Part shown: positions 1 through 6,964 of the stretch, piece by piece
Layout: each line of letters starts with the position of its first letter
How positions within the stretch are numbered: position 1 is the first letter of the stretch
Source: CAZIDL01 sp964537825
GTDB lineage: Bacteria > Bacteroidota > Bacteroidia > Flavobacteriales_D > CAYVSK01
Assembly: GCA_964537825.1 (NCBI GenBank)
Contig: CAZIDL010000077.1
Coordinates: forward strand, 1-9,481
Reading direction: 5' to 3'
DNA length: 9,481 nt
Made by a program: the position numbers and the translations under genes
The notes under the pieces: generated by a model
Seen by the model: the letters and a program-made list of their open reading frames with translations, nothing else
Told to the model about the DNA's origin: nothing
Databases searched by the model: none

Positions 1-847
1 CGTCCACATCCGCTCCCAAACCGACCGGATCCTCCCCGATGTGCTCGATGGAACGATCGATCATATCCCGCTCCATGAACTCCATAGCCGATGGAACGAT
101 CTTCTCCTGAAAGACCGAAGCGACGGCCTCACAAGCTTTCTCCGCCGAGGAGAACGGCACGAACATCAAGAGATCGTCCTGCGGGTGCGGGATCAGCTTC
201 ATCACGGCTTCCGTAATGATCCCGAGCGTCCCTTCACTACCGACCATCAAGTGGGTCAGGTCGTAACCGGTCGCATTCTTCAGAACCCGCGCTCCGGTCC
301 GGATCACCTTGCCGTTGGGAAGGACCACTTCCAGATCCAGAACGAAATCAGAGGTGACGCCGTATTTGACCGCCCGTGGACCCCCCGAGTTCTCCGCCAG
401 ATTTCCCCCGATGAAACAAGTCCCTCGGCTGGCCGGGTCAGGGGGATACATTAGGCCTTTCTCCGCCACCGCTTCCTGGAAGACCTGCGTGATCACGCCG
501 GGCTGGACGGTGGCCTGAAGGTTCTTCTCGTCGATATCCAGGATCCGGTCGAAACGGGCCATGGAAAGCCCTATCCCACCATGTACCGAGAGCGCCCCCC
601 CGCTAAGCCCGGTTCGAGCTCCGATCGGTGTGACCGGAATCCCTTTTTCGTTCGCGAGGGCAAGGACTTCTGAGACCTCTTCAGTGGTACCGGGTTTCAC
701 CACCACTTCGGGCGGAAAAGAAAGGTCCTCCGTTTCATCGTGCCCGTACTCCTCGAGGACCTCCCGATCCACGGAGACCTNNNNNNNNNNCCGCTCGCGT
801 AGGGCGTTCAAGAGTTCATCATCGAGCCGGGGAAAGGGAGGGGTCAT
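1..847 (-). CDS. glcD: GlcD-family FAD-linked oxidase (glycolate/D-lactate type), C-terminus outside the window
   Basis: An FAD-dependent 2-hydroxyacid dehydrogenase of the GlcD/D-lactate dehydrogenase family, which oxidises glycolate, D-lactate or a similar acid to the 2-oxo acid. About 282 codons are visible, compared with roughly 460-470 usual for the family; the rest runs off the left edge. The PCMH-type FAD-binding domain shows the phosphate loop PIGARTGLSGGA (about residues 74-85), YPPDPASRGTCFIGGN followed by AENSGGP (about 134-157), and NATGYDLTHLMVGSEGTLGI (about 191-210). The FAD-oxidase C-terminal domain begins after about residue 215. The ATG at 847 is chosen because the protein then begins with MTPPFPRLDDELLNAL, a normal family N-terminus. 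Ten N (781-790) fall after residue 19 and keep the frame, so about four residues are unknown. There is no visible signal peptide, so it is probably cytoplasmic. Family assignment is secure; the exact substrate cannot be told. Confidence 0.93.
   Translation of the reverse strand, partial: MTPPFPRLDDELLNALRERXXXXVSVDREVLEEYGHDETEDLSFPPEVVVKPGTTEEVSEVLALANEKGIPVTPIGARTGLSGGALSVHGGIGLSMARFDRILDIDEKNLQATVQPGVITQVFQEAVAEKGLMYPPDPASRGTCFIGGNLAENSGGPRAVKYGVTSDFVLDLEVVLPNGKVIRTGARVLKNATGYDLTHLMVGSEGTLGIITEAVMKLIPHPQDDLLMFVPFSSAEKACEAVASVFQEKIVPSAMEFMERDMIDRSIEHIGEDPVGLGADVD
781..790. other. Assembly gap, 10 N, inside the FAD oxidase gene
   Basis: Ten undetermined bases. The reading frame of the minus-strand oxidase is open and family-like on both sides (…NALRER before, VSVDREVLEEYGHDETED after), and a length of 10 keeps them in phase. 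The gap length is therefore probably about right. The flanking bases do not repeat one another. Confidence 0.95.
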
Positions 848-859
848 CGGGCAGGCTTT

Positions 860-889
860 TTGAACGAAAGGAGGCGATGCATACCTTTG
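860..889 (+). promoter_or_regulatory. Bacteroidetes-type promoter for the dipeptidyl peptidase gene
   Basis: TTG at 860-862 (within TTTTTG), 19 nt, then TACCTTTG at 882-889. This is a full match to the Bacteroidetes primary sigma consensus TTG-N(about 19)-TAnnTTTG. Transcription would start around 895, giving a leader of about 45 nt to the ATG at 940. The -7 box lies downstream of the alternative ATG at 877, which argues against that start. Found by motif only, with no transcript data. Confidence 0.75.
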
Positions 890-891
890 GC

Positions 892-899
892 CGAAGTTA
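892..899 (-). promoter_or_regulatory. Possible -7 box for the divergent FAD oxidase gene
   Basis: On the minus strand this reads TAACTTCG, seven of eight positions of TAnnTTTG. A TTG lies 24 nt further upstream on that strand, slightly longer than the usual spacing. The predicted start near 885 would give a leader of about 38 nt to the ATG at 847. It would overlap the plus-strand promoter almost face to face. Weak on its own. Confidence 0.3.
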
Positions 900-939
900 C
901 GAATTCGGCCTCAGGCCTTCTTTCAAGCCATCGATCCTC

Positions 940-3168
940 ATGCGACGTCAAGCCCTCTTTTCCCTTACCATCCTTTTCCTTGCTCCCATGTTCCTATCAG
1001 CCCAGGAGAGCGGGGAGCCTAAAAAGCTCAGCAATCAGAAGATCTGGTACAGCAAAGAGTTCATCGGCGCCCGGATCAGCATCGGTCCCTCGATGCAGGA
1101 TGGAGAACATTACAGCATGATAACACGGAAGAAAGAAGGGGAAAAGATCCTCGGAAAATACGAATACAAAAGCGGAGATCGCGTCAAGACCATCCTTAAA
1201 GCTTCCGGACTGGTTCCGGAAGGAAAGGAAGAGCCCATTTCCCTCGACGATCATACGTTCGGACCGAACGAGGAAAAACTGCTGATCCAAAGCCAAAAGG
1301 AGCCGATCTACCGACGCTCCCGCAAAGCCTACTATTACATCTACGACATCGCATCAGGGACCCTCGAACCTCTGACCGACACCAGCAAGGGGAAACAACG
1401 CCTGGCCCACTTCTCCCCCGATGCCTCAAAAGTGGCCTTCGTTCGGAAGAACAACATCTATGTGAAGGACCTCGAGAGCGGAGAGGAAACCGCCATCACG
1501 GAGGACGGGGAAATGAACAAGATCATCAACGGAGCCACGGATTGGGTTTATGAAGAGGAATTCGCCTTTACCAAAGGATTCCATTGGTCGCCGGACGGAG
1601 AGCGGATCGCCTTCCTGAAGTTCGACGAGAGCCACGTCAAAGAGTGGAACATGAAATACTACGGGGAGCTTTACCCCCGGAACTACAGCTTCAAGTACCC
1701 CAAGGCCGGGGAAAAGAACTCCAAGGTATCCGTTCACGTCCACGATCTCTCCGAAGGATGGACCCGGGAATGCGAGATCGGGGATATGGAATACGTCCCC
1801 CGCTTCAAATGGAGCAAGAAGAGCGATAAGCTGTGCATTCTCCGCCTGAACCGCCACCAGGATTCCCTCCTCTTTCTACTCACCGATATCGCTAAGAAGA
1901 ACGAGGGAAAGATCCCGACCCGCACCCTCTATCAGGAAACGGAAAGCACTTACATCAAGATCCCCGACGAACTGAACGGTCCCTTGTTTTTGGAAGACGG
2001 GAAAGGCTTCGTTTGGACGAACGAAACCAGCGGTCACCGACACATCTATCATTTCGATATGCAGGGCGAGAAGGTGCAGCAGATCACCCAGGGGGATTGG
2101 GTGGTCACGGAACTCGAAGGGGTTGATGAAGAAGAAGGGAGGGTCTATTACACAGCCGCTAAGCGATCCCCGCTCCAGCGTCAGGTTTATTCGGTGAAGT
2201 TGAACGGAAAGAAGACCAAGGAATTAACTTCCCGAAAAGGAACCCATAGCGCGGATTTCAGCAAGGGCTTCGAATATTTCATCGACCATCATTCGACGGC
2301 CAACCAGCCCGAGACCATCCGCTTGTTCGACTTCCAAGGGAAGCGGATCAAGACCCTGGAGGAGAACGAACGGCTCAAAAAGACGCTCAAAAGCTACGAG
2401 CTCCCGGAAAAGGAATTCCTGAAGATCGAAAACCGGAACGGGACGCAACTCAATGCCTTCATGATCAAACCACCCGACTTCGATGAGGATAAGGAATACC
2501 CCGTGCTCATGCACGTTTACGGAGGGCCTGGCATCAATACGGTGAATGATGCCTGGGCCGGGCACAATTTCCTCTGGCATCAGCTCATGGCTCAAAAGGG
2601 GTACATCGTGCTATCGGTCGATCCCAGGGGGACCGGCTATCGAGGTGCGGGATTCAAAAAGAGCACTTACAAGGACCTGGGGCGCAAGGAGACAAAAGAT
2701 GTGATCGACGCTTCAAAATGGCTGGCCGAACAAGGCTATGTTGACGACGGTCGCATCGGCATTTGGGGCTGGAGTTACGGAGGTTACTTGAGCTCCCTTT
2801 GCATCATGAAAGGCAAGGAGCATTTCGATGCCGCCGTAGCAGTGGCGCCTGTAACGAACTGGCGCTACTACGATACGATCTATACGGAGCGTTTCATGCA
2901 GACCCCTCAGGAAAACCCGGACGGCTACGATGAGAACTCCCCCATCAATCACGTTGGGAAGCTCGAGGATCCTTACATGATCGTGCACGGAGCCACGGAC
3001 GACAACGTCCATCTCCAGAACACGATGATGATGGTCCGCGAGCTGGTGAAGAAGAACAAGGACTTCGAGCAATTGATCTATCCCAACCGGGACCATTCGA
3101 TAGCAGGAGGGACCACGCGCCTCCACCTCTTCCGGCAGATCACGGACTTTATCACTCAAAACCTCTGA
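940..3168 (+). CDS. dpp4: Dipeptidyl peptidase IV (peptidase family S9B), secreted
   Basis: A serine exopeptidase that removes X-Pro (and X-Ala) dipeptides from peptide N-termini, probably in the periplasm. With the ATG at 940 the protein has 742 residues, normal for the family. It starts with a Sec signal peptide (RR, a hydrophobic core LFSLTILFLAPMF, cleavage near LSA-QE at about residue 21). An eight-bladed propeller domain (about 50-490) carries DWVYEEEF (201-208), whose glutamates bind the substrate amino terminus in DPP IV. The alpha/beta hydrolase domain has VYGGP with the oxyanion Tyr527, GWSYGG with Ser612, GATDDNV with Asp687 and RDHSIAGG with His719. The Ser-Asp and Asp-His spacings (75 and 32) are close to those of human DPP IV (78 and 32). 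YTERFMQTP is also typical. An ATG at 877 would add 21 residues before the signal peptide; it lies upstream of the promoter -7 box, so it is rejected. The peptide transporter follows 85 bp downstream. Confidence 0.95.
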   Translation: MRRQALFSLTILFLAPMFLSAQESGEPKKLSNQKIWYSKEFIGARISIGPSMQDGEHYSMITRKKEGEKILGKYEYKSGDRVKTILKASGLVPEGKEEPISLDDHTFGPNEEKLLIQSQKEPIYRRSRKAYYYIYDIASGTLEPLTDTSKGKQRLAHFSPDASKVAFVRKNNIYVKDLESGEETAITEDGEMNKIINGATDWVYEEEFAFTKGFHWSPDGERIAFLKFDESHVKEWNMKYYGELYPRNYSFKYPKAGEKNSKVSVHVHDLSEGWTRECEIGDMEYVPRFKWSKKSDKLCILRLNRHQDSLLFLLTDIAKKNEGKIPTRTLYQETESTYIKIPDELNGPLFLEDGKGFVWTNETSGHRHIYHFDMQGEKVQQITQGDWVVTELEGVDEEEGRVYYTAAKRSPLQRQVYSVKLNGKKTKELTSRKGTHSADFSKGFEYFIDHHSTANQPETIRLFDFQGKRIKTLEENERLKKTLKSYELPEKEFLKIENRNGTQLNAFMIKPPDFDEDKEYPVLMHVYGGPGINTVNDAWAGHNFLWHQLMAQKGYIVLSVDPRGTGYRGAGFKKSTYKDLGRKETKDVIDASKWLAEQGYVDDGRIGIWGWSYGGYLSSLCIMKGKEHFDAAVAVAPVTNWRYYDTIYTERFMQTPQENPDGYDENSPINHVGKLEDPYMIVHGATDDNVHLQNTMMMVRELVKKNKDFEQLIYPNRDHSIAGGTTRLHLFRQITDFITQNL

Positions 3169-3221
3169 AATGATATGGAGAAGCGGGGAGCGAACGCTCG
3201 CTAGCGATCTCCCGGATCTCC

Positions 3222-3253
3222 TATATTAGTCGATCCTCAAAAGTTTAAGAGCG
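3222..3253 (+). promoter_or_regulatory. Possible weak promoter and A/T-rich leader before the peptide transporter
   Basis: TATATTAG at 3222-3229 differs from the Bacteroidetes -7 box TAnnTTTG at one defined position, but no TTG is present at the proper distance upstream. It is followed by CAAAAG (3238-3243) and TTTAAGAGCG directly before the ATG. A very similar leader occurs before citrate synthase (6952-6971). There is no Shine-Dalgarno motif. Just upstream, GAGCGAACGCTC (3188-3199) could form a small hairpin after the peptidase gene. Suggestive only. Confidence 0.3.
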
Positions 3254-5422
3254 ATGGCCGAGACCAAGCAAAAGCAGCCGCGACAGCTTTACATGCTCTT
3301 CTTCACGGAGATGTGGGAGCGCTTCAGCTTCTACGGGATGCGTTCCCTGCTGACGCTCTACATGACCCTCCAGCTCTTTAAGGACCTTGCGGACCCGGAA
3401 GCTAAATCGATCGCGTACGGGGTTTATGCCGCTTATGGTGCGCTGGTCTATGCCACCCCGTACCTCGGAGGGCTCCTGGCGGACAAGTTGCTCGGCTATC
3501 AGAAATCCACCCTGTGGGGCGGAGTCCTGATGATGATCGGGCACTTCGTGATGGCCATCGAGACCGAATTCTTCCTCTACTTGGCCCTGGCCTTTCTGAT
3601 CGCCGGGAACGGTTTCTTCAAACCGAACATATCCTCGATGGTCGGGGGGCTCTATGAAGAAGGCGACAGCCGAAGGGACGGCGGTTTCACGATCTTCTAT
3701 ATGGGGATCAATCTTGGGGCCTTCCTCGCACCCCTTATATGTGGTTACATCGGGGAGACCTATGGCTGGTTCTATGGATTCGGCCTTGCAGGTCTCGGGA
3801 TGCTGGCAGGATTGCTCGTCTTCGGTTCCGGTCGCAAAGGGCTCGGAGAGAACGGAGGAGTGCCGAATAAAGAGCGGCTCTACAAAAAGGTCTTTCTAGG
3901 GCTGAACAACGAACAGCTCATCTATATCGGCAGCATCGTGGCCGTGGCCCTCGTAGCTTCTCTGATCCGCTTCTACCACACCGTCGAATACCTGATCCTT
4001 TTCGCTACGATAGCCGGCCTCCTCTTCGTCCTCATCCAATCCTTTCAGAGGGAGAAAGTGGAAAGGCAACGGATGTTCGTGATCCTGGTCCTTACGATCG
4101 TCAACATCTTCTTTTGGGCCTTCTTCGAGCAAGCCGGATCATCGCTCACGCTACTCACCGAAAGCAACGTGAACCGGAAGATCTTCGGAGCTGTTCTTCC
4201 CGCCTCCATATTTCAGTCAGTGAACCCCTTGTTCATCCTGATCCTCGGCCCCATGTTCGCCTCGATGTGGATCGCATTGAACCGCAAGGGTAAAGAACCT
4301 TCTACTCCGCTCAAGTTCGTTTTCGGCATGGTCCTGCTCGGTGCCGGTTTTCTCTTCCTCGCCTTTGGGGTCAATTTCATTACGGTGATCGGGGGCGCTG
4401 CACTCGTCCCCCTGCTCTTCCTGGTCGTTTCCTATATGTTGCAGACCTGTGGGGAATTGAGCCTTTCCCCTGTCGGGCTTTCGATGATCACGAAGCTAGC
4501 TCCAAAGGATCTTACAGCTTCATTGATGGGCATGTGGTTCCTTTCGACCGCACTCTCGCACACCGTAGCTGGCCAGATAGCTCAGTTGACGGCAGGCGGT
4601 AGCAATGAGGACGTATCCACATTGCTTTCGGAAAAGGTGAAAACCTCCCGGATCGAAAAGGATAAGGAGATCAGCTTCAGCGAAGCAGAACGGAAATTGC
4701 TTACTGATTGGCAGGACAAAAGCTTTGTCAATAAGCTTGAAAAGGACCTCGATGCGCGTCGCCTCTCCCAGGTCCAGGTGACTTCCTTTGCTTCGGGGAA
4801 CAGCTACGAAGCACGTAACAGTCTGGAGGATTCCCTCCAGGGCGGTCGCTTGAGCCCACAGGAGATGGAACTCCTCAAGAAATTCGGACATGCCCCCCTT
4901 ATCGGGGGGTCGCCCACGAGCAAGATGGACGAAGGGATCGCCTCCTCGATGAAAAAAGCGCTGAACGGAGGGCAACCCGCAAAGGAAGTCCGCCAACGCC
5001 TCCAGGAATGGGCCAAAGAAAGGAAGGTCCCGGAGGAGATCAGGAGCAATGCGCTTGACACCCTTTATCAAGTACTGGAGAAGGGGAAACTATCCCCTGG
5101 TCAGGTCGAAGTGGTCGCCGCCGGGCATCGGGAACGGGTCGCGGATGCATTGAACGATTCCCTGAGCGGAGGTGCACTCTCCGAAGAACGGATCGCAACC
5201 CTTAGTTCAGTAGCTCGGGACCCCGGGGCAGTGGCCGTCAAGAACGAAGTGCTGAAAAAGGCAGAACTGGAGAAATACGAAGCACGGACCCTCAGCTCCT
5301 TCGACCAACTCTCCAATTATTCCAGCGTTTACATGATCGTCGGGTGGATCGCCGTGGGAACAGGAGCGGTTCTCATCTTGTTCATTCCTGTACTGAGGAA
5401 ATGGATGCACGGCGTCCACTGA
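3254..5422 (+). CDS. POT/PTR2-family proton-coupled di-/tripeptide transporter with a large periplasmic insertion
   Basis: An inner-membrane peptide:H+ symporter of the major facilitator superfamily, 722 residues compared with roughly 450-550 for ordinary bacterial members. Family signatures are clear: ETxxER-type motif EMWERFSFYG (Glu19, Glu22, Arg23), GGLLADKLLG, NGFFKPNISS with Lys123 in helix 4, FYMGINLGAF, FFEQAGSSL with Glu292 in helix 7, and GELSLSPVGL with Glu401 in helix 10. I count twelve core helices plus two extra hydrophobic helices (HA/HB) between helices 6 and 7, as usual for bacteria. Between core helices 11 and 12 (about residues 450-685) lies a charged soluble insertion. Since POT proteins have both termini in the cytoplasm, this loop should face the periplasm. 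It consists largely of degenerate repeats. It follows the peptidase gene, which fits import of its dipeptide products, and the thioredoxin gene begins 4 nt after its stop. Confidence 0.93.
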   Translation: MAETKQKQPRQLYMLFFTEMWERFSFYGMRSLLTLYMTLQLFKDLADPEAKSIAYGVYAAYGALVYATPYLGGLLADKLLGYQKSTLWGGVLMMIGHFVMAIETEFFLYLALAFLIAGNGFFKPNISSMVGGLYEEGDSRRDGGFTIFYMGINLGAFLAPLICGYIGETYGWFYGFGLAGLGMLAGLLVFGSGRKGLGENGGVPNKERLYKKVFLGLNNEQLIYIGSIVAVALVASLIRFYHTVEYLILFATIAGLLFVLIQSFQREKVERQRMFVILVLTIVNIFFWAFFEQAGSSLTLLTESNVNRKIFGAVLPASIFQSVNPLFILILGPMFASMWIALNRKGKEPSTPLKFVFGMVLLGAGFLFLAFGVNFITVIGGAALVPLLFLVVSYMLQTCGELSLSPVGLSMITKLAPKDLTASLMGMWFLSTALSHTVAGQIAQLTAGGSNEDVSTLLSEKVKTSRIEKDKEISFSEAERKLLTDWQDKSFVNKLEKDLDARRLSQVQVTSFASGNSYEARNSLEDSLQGGRLSPQEMELLKKFGHAPLIGGSPTSKMDEGIASSMKKALNGGQPAKEVRQRLQEWAKERKVPEEIRSNALDTLYQVLEKGKLSPGQVEVVAAGHRERVADALNDSLSGGALSEERIATLSSVARDPGAVAVKNEVLKKAELEKYEARTLSSFDQLSNYSSVYMIVGWIAVGTGAVLILFIPVLRKWMHGVH
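4724..5215 (+). repeat. About five degenerate protein repeats in the transporter insertion
   Basis: Residues 491-654 of the transporter contain copies of the pattern L-x-x-x-L-x-x-G-x-L-S-x-x-x-[V/M/I]-x-x-[L/V/F]. They can be lined up as LEKDLDARRLSQVQV (495-509), LEDSLQGGRLSPQEM (524-538), MKKALNGGQPAKEV (566-579), LYQVLEKGKLSPGQV (604-618) and LNDSLSGGALSEERI (633-647). Spacing of the central Leu is 29, 42, 38 and 29 residues. A sixth, weaker copy may lie before them near the FSEAERKLLTDW segment. Each unit looks like a pair of short helices with a GG/KG turn. They are protein-level repeats, too diverged to be obvious in DNA. I do not recognise a named domain. Confidence 0.7.
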
Positions 5423-5426
5423 CCCC

Positions 5427-6667
5427 ATGAAAAAGATCCTTTTCATATCATTCCTTCTCCCCCTCCTCCTAACGGCAGGATACGGCCAAAAAGTGAACTG
5501 GATGAGCTGGGAAGAAGCGGTCCATGCCAACCAGAACAAAGAAGCCAAAAAGCTCTTCGTGGACGTCTACACCGATTGGTGCGGTTGGTGTAAAAAGATG
5601 GACAAGACCACCTTCTCCGATCCCGACGTGGCCAGCTACTTGAATGAGCATTACTATCCGGTGAAGTTCGATGCGGAACGGAAAGACCCCATCGTGATGG
5701 GGAACGACACGCTTAAGAATCGCCCGAAAGTGGGAAAGAACGGAACGCACGAGCTGGCCCTCAAATTGATGAAAGGGAAGGCCAGCTATCCAACGGTCGT
5801 GTTCCTCAATAAAGAGCTGCAGCTGATCACGCCGATCCCCGGCTATCGGAAGGCCGATCAGATGGAGGCCATCCTCGCGTTCTTCGGTGAGGACCACCAC
5901 AAGAAGGATAAGAACATCAACAAGTTCATCAAGAACTACCCCGACAATGTGAAGAAGAAAGGGAAAAGCGAAAAGGGGAAAGGGAAGAACGAAAAGGGGA
6001 AAGCAAAAAAANNNNNNNNNNNNNNNNNNNNNNNNNNNNNNNNNNNNNNNNNNNNNNNNNNNNNNNNNNNNNNNNNNNNNNNNNNNNNNNNNNNNNNNNN
6101 NNNNNNNNNNNGAAAGGGAAAAGCGAAAAGGGGAAAGGGAAGAACGAAAAGGGGAAAGCAAAAAAAGAAGCGAACAAGAAGAGCTCCGGATCATCGAAGT
6201 CGAAAAAGGAAGAGAAGGAAAAAAAAGATCATCCGATCGACTGGATGGGATGGGAGGAAATGGTGGAGGCACAAGAAGCGGACCCCGGCCTTGTCTTCAT
6301 CGACATTTACACGCATTGGTGCGGCCCCTGCAAGCTTCTCGATAAAAAGACCTTCCACGACAAGAAGGTCGCTTCCTTTATCAATGAGCATTTCCATCCG
6401 GTGAAGATGAACGCAGAAATGAAGGACACCATTCGCTTCCGCGGGCAGAATTACAAGAACACGAAACCGGGCTTTGAAAAATCGAGCCCCCGGCAGCGTG
6501 GAAAACCCCATGAGTTGCCTCTCAAGTTGGTGGACGGACGATTGGCTTATCCCACCATGGTCGTGTTGAACGAGAAAATGGGACGGGCCAAGATGATCCG
6601 CGGTTATAAGAGCCCTTCTAAATTGCTAAAGGCACTGCGGCCCCTTGTCGAAGCTCAGAAAGAATGA
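5427..6667 (+). CDS. Secreted protein with two tandem thioredoxin-like domains, interrupted by an assembly gap
   Basis: A periplasmic thiol-disulfide protein, role unknown. A Sec signal peptide (MKK, hydrophobic core ILFISFLLPLLLTA, cleavage near GYG-QK at residue 20) is followed by a thioredoxin-like domain (about 25-150) with C52-G-W-C55 and cis-Pro122 in SYPTVV. A Lys/Gly/Glu-rich linker leads to a second, homologous domain with CGPC and a cis-Pro in AYPTMV. The two domains align along their length (WEEAV/WEEMV, DVYTDWCGWC/DIYTHWCGPC, NEHYYPVK/NEHFHPVK), so this is an internal duplication. As written, the 100-N gap shifts the frame. The 55 bp before the gap (5957-6011) and after it (6112-6166) are identical and in the same codon phase; merged, they give one frame of 361 residues with the second motif at C247-C250. 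The start is 4 nt after the transporter stop. The alternative is two separate genes, but the second domain lacks its own signal peptide. Confidence 0.88.
5957..6166 (+). repeat. Identical 55-bp copies flanking the gap, containing 21-bp internal repeats
   Basis: Positions 5957-6011 and 6112-6166 are identical over 55 bp and touch the N run exactly on the left and right. Inside each copy a 21-bp unit occurs twice (in the first copy, 5958-5978 and 5979-5999) with two mismatches. It encodes KGKSEKG and KGKNEKG. Either the two copies are one sequence seen at both contig ends, or a longer in-frame tandem array was not resolved by the assembler. Confidence 0.9.
6012..6111. other. Assembly gap, 100 N, inside the linker of the two-thioredoxin gene
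   Basis: Exactly 100 N, the usual placeholder for a gap of unknown size, so its length should not be read literally. Taken literally it breaks the frame between the two thioredoxin domains. Confidence 0.97.
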
Positions 6668-6673
6668 GCAGGC

Positions 6674-6964
6674 ATGGTCCGAAGGAAAGAGCCGATGTTC
6701 CGGACCTTTGGAGTAACGGATCTGGGTCCCCGAAGGGAGAACCGGATCATTTTCTACAGCATCCTCTTCCTCGTTATCGCCACCGGCATCTACATCCTGA
6801 CCTTTTACCTGGGCGGAGAAAAGGAAGGAGGGAAGGAGCAAAAAGATAACAGCTCTGTATCGAAGGAAATCCCTGAAACCTCCAAAAGGGCTTCCGCACT
6901 TATGGCAGGAACGAAAAGATCCATTAATTTTAGCCAAGACGTCGAACTCCCCAAAAGCTTTTAA
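6674..6964 (+). CDS. Small single-pass membrane protein of unknown function
   Basis: I do not recognise this 96-residue protein. A basic N-terminus (MVRRKEPMF…GPRRENR) precedes one hydrophobic helix, about residues 25-46 (IIFYSILFLVIATGIYILTF), then a charged, Lys/Glu/Ser-rich tail to the end. The positive-inside rule puts the N-terminus in the cytoplasm and the tail in the periplasm. It begins 6 nt after the thioredoxin gene and ends 7 nt before citrate synthase, so it is probably cotranscribed with both. Codons in the first half prefer G/C at the third position as in neighbouring genes; the last ~20 codons are more A/T-rich, where the gltA leader would lie. ATG 6674 is taken as start; ATG 6695 (MFRTF) is possible. 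Its position suggests coding, but nothing shows what it does. Confidence 0.68.
   Translation: MVRRKEPMFRTFGVTDLGPRRENRIIFYSILFLVIATGIYILTFYLGGEKEGGKEQKDNSSVSKEIPETSKRASALMAGTKRSINFSQDVELPKSF

Noticed and set aside
41..863. Open frames on the plus strand opposite the FAD oxidase
   Set aside because: Low-similarity shadows; the minus strand shows clear FAD-oxidase motifs through the same stretch.
877..939. ATG at 877 with AAAGGAGG just upstream as the start of the peptidase
   Set aside because: The motif is only 2 nt from the ATG, a consensus promoter -7 box lies after it, and the signal peptide begins at the ATG at 940.
3188..3199. GAGCGAACGCTC as a terminator after the peptidase gene
   Set aside because: Only four usable pairs and no T tract. 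Mentioned in the leader entry but not called as a terminator.
3205..3220. Direct repeat GATCTC-CCG-GATCTC before the transporter
   Set aside because: Six-base units; likely chance, with no second site elsewhere to suggest an operator.
4520..5071. 183-codon minus-strand frame opposite the transporter insertion
   Set aside because: No recognisable domain, and the plus-strand frame is continuous and repeat-structured here. Checked because the insertion is unusual, but it is not evidence of an inserted gene.
5469..6272. Long minus-strand frame across the thioredoxin gene and gap
   Set aside because: Composed of Phe/Ser/Pro-rich antisense of a Lys/Gly-rich linker, typical of a shadow frame.
6012..6404. 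Frameshifted tail after the gap in the thioredoxin gene (Arg/Lys-rich residues ending at 6404)
   Set aside because: It arises only from taking 100 N literally. The frame that holds the second thioredoxin domain continues to 6667 and joins the first when the 55-bp copies are merged.
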